A stretch of 64,000 nt of DNA from NCBI RefSeq assembly GCF_014119005.1, contig NZ_JACGYX010000003.1, positions 62,001 to 126,000 on the forward strand, written 5' to 3'. This DNA is from Psychrobacter sp. GP33. GTDB taxonomy: Bacteria > Pseudomonadota > Gammaproteobacteria > Pseudomonadales > Moraxellaceae. A model generated the notes under the pieces. The model was given only the letters and a program-made list of their open reading frames with translations, was not told where the DNA came from and searched no databases. Each line of letters opens with the position of its first letter. The first letter of the stretch is position 1. A program made the translations under genes and the position numbers. Below, in pieces: positions 25,512-33,890 of the stretch.

Positions 25512-26954
25512 ATGGCAAAAAATAAAAGTAGCTATATCTGCCAGCATTGCGGTGCGCATTTTGGGCAGTGGGCAGGGCAATGTACCGATTGTGGTGAATG
25601 GAACAGCTTGGTTGAAGCGCCCAATGTTAGCATGCCGCATCATAATAAAAGCACGGCGAAACCTCATAGCAGTCGTGCTACCCCGCGTATCCCTAGCAGT
25701 GATGCAAAAGCAGGTAACTATGCCGGAACACATAGTGCGGTCATGCCACTGAATGCTGTGAGTGTGACGCTGGATACTCGTATGCCGACAGGAATCAGCG
25801 AGTTTGATCGAGTATTGGGTGGCGGCTTGGTAGCGGGTTCTGTAGTGCTTATTGGTGGTGACCCTGGCATTGGTAAATCGACTATCTTGCTACAAACAGC
25901 GACTAATATGGCGCGCGCTGATTCATTAGCAGGCAGTGCGTTGTATGTGACTGGTGAGGAGTCGCTTGCGCAAGTTGCTATGCGTGCTAAGCGTTTAGAT
26001 CTGCCAGCGGATCGTTTGCGCGTATTGGCTGAGACCAATGTTGAGACTATTTGTGCCGCATTAACACAAGAACAGCCTGCCATTGCTATTATTGACTCGA
26101 TTCAGACCATTTATACCGATGCGATTAATTCTGCACCCGGCGGCGTCAGTCAAATTCGTGAATCTGCGGCTATTTTGACTCGTTATGCTAAGCAAACAGG
26201 AACGGCACTATTTCTAGTGGGTCACGTGACAAAAGAAGGTACATTGGCAGGACCGCGAGTGCTTGAACACATGGTTGATACGGTTTTGTATTTTGAAGGA
26301 CAATCGGATTCGCGTTTTCGTATGATTCGTGCGGTCAAAAATCGCTTTGGCGCGGTTAATGAATTGGGTATTTTTGGAATGACAGATATGGGGTTAAAAG
26401 AAGTTGCGAACCCTTCTGCTATTTTTCTGAGTCGCTATGATAAACCAGTTGCTGGGTCAGTGGTGATGGTTAGCCGCGAAGGCACACGTCCATTATTAGT
26501 GGAAGTCCAAGCACTGGTGGACGATTCGCAAGGACAGCCAAGACGTATGGCGCTTGGGCTTGATTTTCAGCGCTTATCGATGCTGCTTGCGGTTATGCAT
26601 CGTCATGGCGGTATTCATACCAGTGGGCAAGATGTGTACGTCAACGTTGTGGGTGGAGTAAAAGTTATCGAGACGGGCTCAGACTTAGCAGTGTTACTGG
26701 CATGTGCGTCCAGTATCAAGGAGCGAGCATTACCTTCATCATTAGCAGTATTTGGTGAAGTGGGCTTATCGGGTGAAATTCGTCCAGTACCTAATGGACA
26801 AGAACGCTTAAAAGAAGCCATGAAGCATGGTTTTACTCATGCTATCGTACCAAAATCCAATGCACCAAGTACTAATAGTGCTCAATTTGCAGGCATTACC
26901 ATTATTGCAGTAGAACGATTGGATGATGCCATTCAAAGAGCTTTCGAATTATAA
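25512..26954 (+). CDS. radA: DNA repair protein RadA
   Basis: RecA-like DnaB-type helicase that promotes branch migration in recombination. It has an N-terminal zinc finger (CQHCGAHFGQWAGQCTDCG), Walker A GGDPGIGKST near residue 114, a Walker B in AIIDSIQTI, and the RadA-specific KNRFG motif near residue 277. A C-terminal Lon-like domain holds GDPxx-type strings and SSIKERALPSS. The length of 480 is slightly above the usual 455-460 owing to a Ser/His-rich spacer after the zinc finger. It is followed by a strong bidirectional terminator. Confidence 0.97.
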   Translation: MAKNKSSYICQHCGAHFGQWAGQCTDCGEWNSLVEAPNVSMPHHNKSTAKPHSSRATPRIPSSDAKAGNYAGTHSAVMPLNAVSVTLDTRMPTGISEFDRVLGGGLVAGSVVLIGGDPGIGKSTILLQTATNMARADSLAGSALYVTGEESLAQVAMRAKRLDLPADRLRVLAETNVETICAALTQEQPAIAIIDSIQTIYTDAINSAPGGVSQIRESAAILTRYAKQTGTALFLVGHVTKEGTLAGPRVLEHMVDTVLYFEGQSDSRFRMIRAVKNRFGAVNELGIFGMTDMGLKEVANPSAIFLSRYDKPVAGSVVMVSREGTRPLLVEVQALVDDSQGQPRRMALGLDFQRLSMLLAVMHRHGGIHTSGQDVYVNVVGGVKVIETGSDLAVLLACASSIKERALPSSLAVFGEVGLSGEIRPVPNGQERLKEAMKHGFTHAIVPKSNAPSTNSAQFAGITIIAVERLDDAIQRAFEL

Positions 26955-27011
26955 CTGCTATAAATGTTGGTATTAATAATAAATTGATAGATAGATTAAT
27001 AATAGATACAT

Positions 27012-27052
27012 AAAAAAGTGCCTTGCTAAATTAATAGCAAGGCACTTTTTTT
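27012..27052. terminator. Bidirectional terminator between radA and rlpA
   Basis: AAAAAGTGCCTTGCTA pairs with TAGCAAGGCACTTTTT around a 6-nt loop, with A and T runs on both sides, so it works for both convergent genes. Confidence 0.95.
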
Positions 27053-27110
27053 ATAAAATAAATCAGTTCAAATTCAATAAATTAAATCTATAATAATTAA
27101 TTATCTATAA

Positions 27111-27725
27111 TTAAGGTCCAGATACACGCTCAATAGATACATTACCAACGCCTTTACTGGTGATGCCAAGCTGCTTGGCTGCGCCATAAGATAAATCCAT
27201 AACACGATTACCATGGAATGGACCTCGGTCATTTACTTTTACCACAACAGACTTACCATTGCTCTTGTTAGTCACTTTCACATAACAGTTCAATGGCAAT
27301 GAGCGGTGCGCTGCCGTTAAACCATTCATATCAAAGGTATCACCACTGGCAGTTTTACGACCATGGAACTGACGACCATACCAAGAAGCCAAACCATTTT
27401 GCTTAAATTTACTGACAGAGTTTGATGCTACTGCGGTTAAACGTTCAAGCACATCTTCATCATCGGTTGCTTGACTGCTATTGCTCGCAAGTAACGAGCT
27501 ACTAAGGGCCAGTGATGTAGGCTGACGAGCAGATTTAACTAGGCTTGATGCATTGTTATGCTGGCGAGTAAGTTCGCCGAGTACACGATCGATATGGGAG
27601 GCGTTATCTTGAGACAAAGTCACAAGAGAGGTTTTGGATTCTGCTGCCTGTACGTTGGAGGCCATTGCTGAGCCCGCAAATACACATAAAGACATAGTCA
27701 GTAAACCAGATAAACGCTTATTCAT
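27111..27725 (-). CDS. rlpA: RlpA-like septal lytic transglycosylase family protein
   Basis: A 204-residue exported protein. The signal peptide (LLTMSLCVFAGSAMASNVQA, cleavage after ~28) has no lipobox. A ~70-residue low-complexity linker leads to a C-terminal double-psi beta-barrel (residues ~112-200): GLASWYGRQFHGRKTASGD, LTAAHRSLPLNCYVKV and VKVNDRGPFHGNRVMDLS, with the catalytic-type Asp/His set of RlpA. There is no SPOR domain, unlike E. coli RlpA. It lies downstream of rodA on the same strand, but 1 kb away. Confidence 0.85.
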   Translation of the reverse strand: MNKRLSGLLTMSLCVFAGSAMASNVQAAESKTSLVTLSQDNASHIDRVLGELTRQHNNASSLVKSARQPTSLALSSSLLASNSSQATDDEDVLERLTAVASNSVSKFKQNGLASWYGRQFHGRKTASGDTFDMNGLTAAHRSLPLNCYVKVTNKSNGKSVVVKVNDRGPFHGNRVMDLSYGAAKQLGITSKGVGNVSIERVSGP

Positions 27726-28784
27726 AAATACCTCTATAACTTATACCTTAAAACCTAATCTACGTTAAAACTTACTATTAACGGTCGCAGATTGAGCATG
27801 ACTGCATTAGACCACTCTAATGACGAGACGTACTCTAAAGCCTTGTATAATACACTATCACCCGAAAGTGTAGTGTCAGAAGCTTTAATAGATTTTAACA
27901 TATGGATAATTTTTTTAATTCATCATAAGATTGCGGGCGATCGTGTAAATACACATATGACATACTAACAATAATGATATGTTCACAGGACAGAAGATAC
28001 TGTCACGCTTAAAAAATATAGCATGCTTCAAATATTAATTATCAACAATAATCTACTATTAAAATAATGAAATAGCAAATCACCATTTTAAATGATGATT
28101 ACCTACTTCGAGCCAGCACTATAGTCAGTAGAGGGTAATGATAAGATACGACCACAGAATATTTTTGTTTTTAAATTTTCTATTACCGTTCAGTGGCTCG
28201 TCATAGTTGTCTGAATTCTTATTATAGTGAGTAGCTCCCACCCAACTAGAATCAAATGCTAACTTATTTAGTAGCTCTGTACGGCTTATGTATCAAAAAC
28301 ACAGTAAAAAGAGAGTAACGCAATTTTTTGTAAAAAACAAGTCTTAATACTTAGGGGAAAATATGAAGAAATAGTAGATTGCTAGCCTATAAGAAGTATA
28401 AATATTTACATTTATTTCCAATAAAAACAAATAGTTAGTATTACTGATATCAGGGGTATATTAAGGTTAATATTCAGTATTTGTTAATAAATATTAACCA
28501 TTGAGACACATTGGTTATAACTTAATTGGCTTATTTTTCTGTCTTTTTAAAGTAAAAACCTAAGAGTAACAAGCGTAGATATAAGTGTTTTTCGTTAATT
28601 TAGTATATATAAAACATTAATTATTAAATGAGATAAGTAAGAGTAAGCTTAAGAAGGTTATCCTACATAAATATTAATATTCAAATACTTCACCTAGCTT
28701 TTCTTCCAATATTTTAGAGGTGGATTGACTCATTCAAGGAGTGATATCCTTTATAGAAGGTGTAGTTATAAAGGATTATATAGC
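27726..28784. other. 1-kb non-coding gap between rodA and rlpA
   Basis: The longest gap in the window: 1059 bp of AT-rich sequence with many stops in all frames. I recognise no gene, tRNA or stable RNA. A hairpin at 27852-27876 (ACACTA-t-CAC / GTG-TAGTGT) lies about 130 bp upstream of rlpA and may mark its promoter or leader. In Pseudomonas and Acinetobacter this position, between rodA and rlpA in the same order, holds mltB, and the gap is about one mltB long. Confidence 0.6.
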
Positions 28785-29933
28785 TTACATTAGGAGTTTT
28801 TTATGAGTATTGATCGACATTAGTATGCCAAACCCACCCATCAATGTCACAATAGCTGTGCCACCGTAGCTGATAAACGGTAGAGGCACACCAACAACAG
28901 GCAAAATACCACTAACCATCCCGACATTAACAAAAATGTAAACGAAAAATGACATAGTAATCGCGCCTGCTAAGAGACGACTATAAGTATCAGGATGAGT
29001 AAAGGTAATGTATAGAGCGCGGCTGAGCAGACAAGCATAGAGAAAGAGTAATAGTATAACCCCAACTAAGCCAAACTCTTCAGAGAATGCGGCAATGATA
29101 AAGTCAGTATGACCTTCTGGTAAGAAGTGAAGATGCGATTGCGTACCATCTAAATACCCTTTACCCGTGATGCCTCCTGCACCGATTGCCGTTTGCGATT
29201 GAATAATATTCCAACCAGCCCCTTGCGCATCTATTTCTGGATTAAATAAAGTCAACACTCTCATTTGTTGATAGTCATGCAATAAAAAATTCCAGGCAAA
29301 TATCATTATAGGTATAGATAACGCGATAGCACCGCCAATCATCCACCATGATAAGCCCGCTAGAAACAATACGAAAAAACCGCTCGCTGCGACGAGTAAT
29401 GAGGTGCCTAAATCAGGTTCTTTAGCGATTAATAAAACAGGTAATATGATAAGGATTAACGTTATCGCAATACTAGAAAAAGAGGGCGGCAATTCACGCT
29501 TGGATAAAAACCAAGCACACATCATCGGCATCCCAAGTTTCATAAACTCCGATGGTTGCACACTGCCAAATACTGGTAGATTGATCCAGCGCTGTGCACC
29601 CATCCGCACTTCTCCAATAATATCCACCAAAACCAATAACACCAGACCTAAAACATAAAAAATGGGCGTAAAGGTGTAATAAAGTCGAGGCGGGATTTGC
29701 GCCATAATAAACATCACAACAAAAGCAATACCATAGCTGGCAATCTGCCGTAAAATCATTTCGCTGTCTTGAGCGGAAGCACTATATAAAATAGTCAGCC
29801 CAACACAACATGTGGTCAATAATAATAGGGTTGTCCATGGATCAAGATGCAGGCGTTGCCATATAGTCGTCTCAGAATAAGGATCGAAATAGGAGCTCTG
29901 ACGTGACAGGCGATATTGTGAGCTAAAAGACAT
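28785..29933 (-). CDS. rodA: Rod-shape peptidoglycan polymerase RodA
   Basis: A SEDS-family glycosyltransferase of the elongasome, with 382 residues and ten membrane helices. Family strings are QRWINLPVFGSVQPSEFMKL, KEPDLGTSLLV, GWNIIQSQTAIGAGGITGKG with the catalytic-type Asp nearby, FLPEGHTDFIIAAFSEEFG, and PLPFISYGGTAIVTLM near the end. The usual partner pbp2/mrdA is not upstream; a plus-strand M15-like gene is there instead, so the classical cluster is broken here. Confidence 0.95.
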   Translation of the reverse strand: MSFSSQYRLSRQSSYFDPYSETTIWQRLHLDPWTTLLLLTTCCVGLTILYSASAQDSEMILRQIASYGIAFVVMFIMAQIPPRLYYTFTPIFYVLGLVLLVLVDIIGEVRMGAQRWINLPVFGSVQPSEFMKLGMPMMCAWFLSKRELPPSFSSIAITLILIILPVLLIAKEPDLGTSLLVAASGFFVLFLAGLSWWMIGGAIALSIPIMIFAWNFLLHDYQQMRVLTLFNPEIDAQGAGWNIIQSQTAIGAGGITGKGYLDGTQSHLHFLPEGHTDFIIAAFSEEFGLVGVILLLFLYACLLSRALYITFTHPDTYSRLLAGAITMSFFVYIFVNVGMVSGILPVVGVPLPFISYGGTAIVTLMGGFGILMSINTHKKLLM

Positions 29934-30268
29934 AGGCGGCAGGTGACTATACTAAAGAAAGAAAAAATAGAGAGGAAAAAAATAAGTTATAAAAAGAATG
30001 TATTTAAAACGGGTGTAAAAACAACTTAATTGTAGCAACTTAGTGATTGTTTAAAAGTGGCAAATTAAAAGCCATAAAACAACGTAACATAAGCGTAAAT
30101 ACTATCATCAAACCGTAACTCTATAGCAATCAAGTAACGTAATTATTAAAACTTATAAGGATAAGTGTTAATAAGCCATAATGAGCCTAGTGTAACGGAC
30201 GATATTTTAGCCTGTCCATTTAAAATTTGGTAGTATCGATACCATATTTTTTGAGACAGCTGTTTGCA
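29934..30268. other. Divergent region rodA / M15-like gene
   Basis: 335 bp of AT-rich sequence with short AAAC/TAAC-rich stretches. It must carry the promoters of both divergent genes. No RNA gene or strong hairpin is seen. Confidence 0.4.
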
Positions 30269-31273
30269 ATGAAAAACATAATTATTAATAAGACGAGACG
30301 AGTGCTGTGGTCTGATCATAGTCTTACTATCCTCTCATTTGTTTCTGCTAATATTAAACCATTTTTATCGATCTTTGTCTTCGGTATGAGTGCTGCAACG
30401 GTTCAGGCTGCTATCATCAGCGATAGTAGTGAGCGCCGGGTCCAAGTGAGACAAAGCAGTGGCACAGGATACATTAGTAAAGCGCAGCCAAATGTCATGG
30501 ACGATAATGGCATACGTATGGTCAGTCGCAATGAGCTAAATGGCGATAGTATGCAAGGACTCATAGAACAAAAGCAGCGTGAGTTCGATTTCGACGCCAA
30601 GCTATCAATCGATGAAAGTAAGCGTGTCCATATTAATAAAAAGCTACCTGCTTACAATACTGTTTATAACACGACTTCTGACCCTGTTTATAACACAGGT
30701 AATCGCGATTATAGTCAATCTACAGCACTAGATTTTAATAGCTGGCTTAATACAAATAGCTATCGCGCTCAACAAATTGCCAGTTTTCAACGTTATCTAA
30801 ACGCCCAGTTGGGTGCCAAAAATGTGCCGCCAATGGCGCAGCTGTTGACCACTGCTCGAAGCTGGGATAAATGTGGCTATGAGCCGTATCAATTGCCGCC
30901 ACAAGAATTATGGTCAAATATCGTACCAACGCTACGGCTGTATAGTAATTTAAAAAATCAAGGCGTCCTGCCACGTAGTGCCGAAATTCGCTCCGTATAT
31001 CGTAGCCCTGATTTGAATGCCTGCGCTGGCGGTGCTAATAGTAGTAAGCATATGACAGCGGGAGCGATAGATATTTGGGTGCCTGAATATGAAAACAACT
31101 TATGGGCACGCAGTAGTATGCAAGATGGCTTGTGTCAGTTTTGGCAATACCAAGGTGAGATTTACAGCTTTGGACTTGGCTTATATGCAACCGGTGCCAT
31201 TCATCTGGATACACAAGGCTATCGTAAATGGGGTTTTGACCATGCCAGTAGTAACTCAACCTGCCGATATTAA
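30269..31273 (+). CDS. M15-like D,D-carboxypeptidase-fold periplasmic protein
   Basis: About 334 residues. The ATG at 30269 precedes a long N-region and a hydrophobic signal core ending FGMSAATVQAA. The C-terminal ~140 residues match a peptidase M15/VanY-like zinc fold: EIRSVYRSPDLNACAGG, then SSKHMTAGAIDIWV (the SxHxxGxAxD metal motif) and GAIHLDTQGYRKWGFDH with the final His. The middle is low complexity. It probably trims peptidoglycan peptides; neighbours rodA and rlpA fit that. A TTG at 30227 is an alternative start; neither has a strong RBS. Confidence 0.75.
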   Translation: MKNIIINKTRRVLWSDHSLTILSFVSANIKPFLSIFVFGMSAATVQAAIISDSSERRVQVRQSSGTGYISKAQPNVMDDNGIRMVSRNELNGDSMQGLIEQKQREFDFDAKLSIDESKRVHINKKLPAYNTVYNTTSDPVYNTGNRDYSQSTALDFNSWLNTNSYRAQQIASFQRYLNAQLGAKNVPPMAQLLTTARSWDKCGYEPYQLPPQELWSNIVPTLRLYSNLKNQGVLPRSAEIRSVYRSPDLNACAGGANSSKHMTAGAIDIWVPEYENNLWARSSMQDGLCQFWQYQGEIYSFGLGLYATGAIHLDTQGYRKWGFDHASSNSTCRY

Positions 31274-31592
31274 TCGAAAGATGCCATAATATAGTTATTA
31301 TTATTATTTACCTTCAATAAATTTAGTTCGCACGACAAGAGAAAAAAACTGATGGTCGTGTATATTTCTTTTGTCAAAGGCTGTTAATATCCATAAATAT
31401 TATATAGAAATCGCTAAATATTCAAATTAACAGATAATTGGTCGGAAATACAGATGGGCGGAGGAGAGGTTCAGAGGGAAATATGTTCTAATACTGGCGG
31501 ATTAATGTTCATTATTATGTTTAAAGCTTATTTTGATCCTTTCTATGTAAATTGTCGATTATAGGGGTAATAAATAGGCATAAGTGAGATTT
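31274..31592. other. Intergenic region
   Basis: 319 bp. A purine-rich run GGGCGGAGGAGAGG lies around 31455-31468 with no ORF behind it. I see no terminator after the M15-like gene and no RNA gene. Confidence 0.35.
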
Positions 31593-32150
31593 ATGAAAAG
31601 CTTGTGGTCAGCAATAACAAAAACGCATTACTTTCATTTGGGTCGATACTTAGCCATACCGTTAAATTTGGTTCATATATTTCTTATCATTGTTTCTCTT
31701 GTAGTATTGGTACTAATCAATATATATAACTCTACAGAGACTGTTGCGTCCTCAGGGGACAAAAATTCAGCGTTAAAAAAACAACAAATTGCTGAAATCG
31801 AAGATAGTATTAACAATTCCCATGCCCGTTTAGCCGCTAATCACTTGGATATATGTCCAAAAATGCTACAAAAAAAGGTGGGCGACAATACTATTGAACG
31901 CGTGGGCGAAGTGATGATCAATGAATATTGTGATTACTTTTTTTATCCTCAGAGTGGTGAGGTAATTGGTACTAAGGTTAGTGATAGTAAAATTGAAGCT
32001 TTATTAATCGTACCAAGTGTGCACAATTTCGCTGATGGTGATTACCGAGTTGATTCTTACGATAAGCATGTCATACGATTGTCCTACAATGGTACTGAGT
32101 ATCCGCCCAAACAACTAACCTATGATTTCACTATTAGCTTTAATAATTAA
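31593..32150 (+). CDS. Hypothetical membrane-anchored protein
   Basis: A 185-residue protein I do not recognise. One N-terminal hydrophobic segment (residues ~23-46, NLVHIFLIIVSLVVLVLINIY) follows a short basic head, so the rest is probably periplasmic. The soluble part contains two Cys (DICPKML and NEYCDYFFYP), which could form a disulfide, and ends in beta-like strands (RLSYNGTEYPPKQLTYDFTI). The ATG at 31593 is preferred over a GTG at 31584. Its stop codon lies inside a perfect 16-bp inverted repeat. Confidence 0.6.
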   Translation: MKSLWSAITKTHYFHLGRYLAIPLNLVHIFLIIVSLVVLVLINIYNSTETVASSGDKNSALKKQQIAEIEDSINNSHARLAANHLDICPKMLQKKVGDNTIERVGEVMINEYCDYFFYPQSGEVIGTKVSDSKIEALLIVPSVHNFADGDYRVDSYDKHVIRLSYNGTEYPPKQLTYDFTISFNN

Positions 32151-32176
32151 GAACTCAGTACTTAATTATTAAAGCT
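32136..32176 (+). repeat. Perfect 16-bp inverted repeat at the end of the hypothetical gene
   Basis: AGCTTTAATAATTAAG (32136-32151) and CTTAATTATTAAAGCT (32161-32176) are exact reverse complements with a 9-nt loop. A second stem, TAAGAACT (32148-32155) with AGTTCTTA (32179-32186), would compete with it. There is no proper T run, so it is not a standard terminator; it may protect the 3' end. Confidence 0.85.
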
Positions 32177-32217
32177 TAAGTTCTTAGCTTGCAATATCAT
32201 CAGCCTCAGCTCGTTAC

Positions 32218-33768
32218 TTATTTTACCTTTTTGCTATCTTTAGTATTTTTCCATGGATTATTTTCGCCTACCGTTACGATTAAAAAAGTATCGGGCTGCA
32301 ACGTGTCGCGTAGCGTTTGGTTAACGGCAGGAAGCTGAACCTTATCAATACGCGCTATGTAGTTGTTTAAATAATCATCGGGCAATTGATAAAAATTCAT
32401 CATACCTAACAAACCATTAATTCCAGCATTGCTAGCAAAACCCATTGGAAAACTATTCTTTAAGTTATCCGTGGTTAACTCCATCTCAGCGTTGTTGATA
32501 CCTTTATCTAAAGTATCGTTGATAACTTCAATACTGGCATCAATCGCGGCTCGTGCTTTATCATTGCGCGTGGCAAAGCCAATCTGGTATGGACCGCGCG
32601 CGAGCATGGGACTCATAGAGCCCGAAATACCGTAAGTATAGCCAAGGTTTTGGCGAATCTCAGTCATCAGACGGGCATTAAAGTCACCACCTGCCAGAAC
32701 CTCATTGCCAACGGCAAAGTTGGTTTGCTGCTGCTGAGCTTTTGGGTCAGTAGCACGTTTTTCGCCTAATTGTCCCATTAAGACCGTTGTTTGTGTGCTG
32801 GGAAAAGGAATATGAATATGCTGCGCTTTCGTTAAGGGTTTAGGCTCTGGCAGCATTGCCGCCTTTTTGCCAACTGGTAGGTCAGCAGTGAGACTGTCAG
32901 CCATTTTTTTGGCTTGGCTTAAGGTTAAGTTACCTGTTATCGCCAGTGATGCATTAGCAGCCACCAAATAGCGTTTTTGAAAATCGGTCAGATCCTTTTG
33001 TGTAATACTGGGGACTGTATCGAGCGTACCGGAAGTGGGATGGGCATAAGGGTGCGTGCCATATAACGCTTGATTAAAAGCGATGCTGGCAAGGCTGCCA
33101 GGGTCTTGTTTTTGTTGTTGTAAACCTACCAATAATCGTGCTTTATTACGCGCTAAAATTTTGGCATCGAAACTTGGCGTGGTCAGCATTTGGGTCATCA
33201 ACTCAACCGAAGGTAATAAGTGCTCATCATCAGACAAGCTGCGCAAGGATACGATAAACATATCTTTATAAACGCTGCTATCTAAATTAACGCCTAAAGT
33301 TTCCACCGCGCGCGTAAAGTCATCTTCAGCTAATGTAGTGGTGCCTTGTGGGAGCATCGTTGCTACCATATTGGCAATGCCAAAACCATCAGCACGAATG
33401 TCACCGTCACGTGCGCTACCAGCATTAAAGCGTAAATCAATATCGACAATCGGTAGTGCTTCTGCTCGAACAAAAGCTACTGGTACCCCAGAGCTGGTAT
33501 TGAAATGTTCAATGGTGGGTACAGTGACTTTTAACGGTTTGACATTATCAAGACTACTGAGTTTTGAGAGTGCGGCAATGGGTGCGCTGGTATCAATCGT
33601 GGCAGCCGATGCGCGATTTTCATCGGCATAAGCGGGCGCTACTAAAGCGGTTAATGCGAGAGTTATACTTAACGTCAAAGTTGAGGTTAAAAAAGATTTT
33701 CGTATTGAAGGGATATTATCTGTCGTAAATGTTTTTACATTCGGCGATATAGAAGTCTTATAAGTCAT
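32218..33768 (-). CDS. M16 peptidase family protein lacking the zinc motif
   Basis: About 516 residues with a signal peptide (LTLSITLALTALVAPAYA). It has two M16 halves: PIVDIDLRFNAGSARDG starts the first, RNLGYTYGISGSMSP marks the second. The HxxEH zinc motif expected after the first strand is absent (the sequence there is FGIANMVATMLPQGT), so this is the non-catalytic partner of the adjacent M16 protease. The start is the ATG at 33768 with AAGAAG upstream; an ATG at 33801 would add 11 residues before the signal. Confidence 0.88.
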   Translation of the reverse strand: MTYKTSISPNVKTFTTDNIPSIRKSFLTSTLTLSITLALTALVAPAYADENRASAATIDTSAPIAALSKLSSLDNVKPLKVTVPTIEHFNTSSGVPVAFVRAEALPIVDIDLRFNAGSARDGDIRADGFGIANMVATMLPQGTTTLAEDDFTRAVETLGVNLDSSVYKDMFIVSLRSLSDDEHLLPSVELMTQMLTTPSFDAKILARNKARLLVGLQQQKQDPGSLASIAFNQALYGTHPYAHPTSGTLDTVPSITQKDLTDFQKRYLVAANASLAITGNLTLSQAKKMADSLTADLPVGKKAAMLPEPKPLTKAQHIHIPFPSTQTTVLMGQLGEKRATDPKAQQQQTNFAVGNEVLAGGDFNARLMTEIRQNLGYTYGISGSMSPMLARGPYQIGFATRNDKARAAIDASIEVINDTLDKGINNAEMELTTDNLKNSFPMGFASNAGINGLLGMMNFYQLPDDYLNNYIARIDKVQLPAVNQTLRDTLQPDTFLIVTVGENNPWKNTKDSKKVK

Positions 33769-33890
33769 CACGCTCTTCTTAATAATAAGTTTTAAAACCA
33801 TACTGTTTAAAGATGAACACGCATGGTTGATTAAATATGAGTCTGCATAAAGTAGCTAAGGGCACATAGGAGCAATATTAATTAGTAGTC

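Noticed and set aside
27726..28784. Possible stable RNA (4.5S, 6S, RNase P RNA or tmRNA) in the rodA-rlpA gap
   Set aside because: None of the hallmark motifs of these RNAs was found, and the region is too AT-rich.
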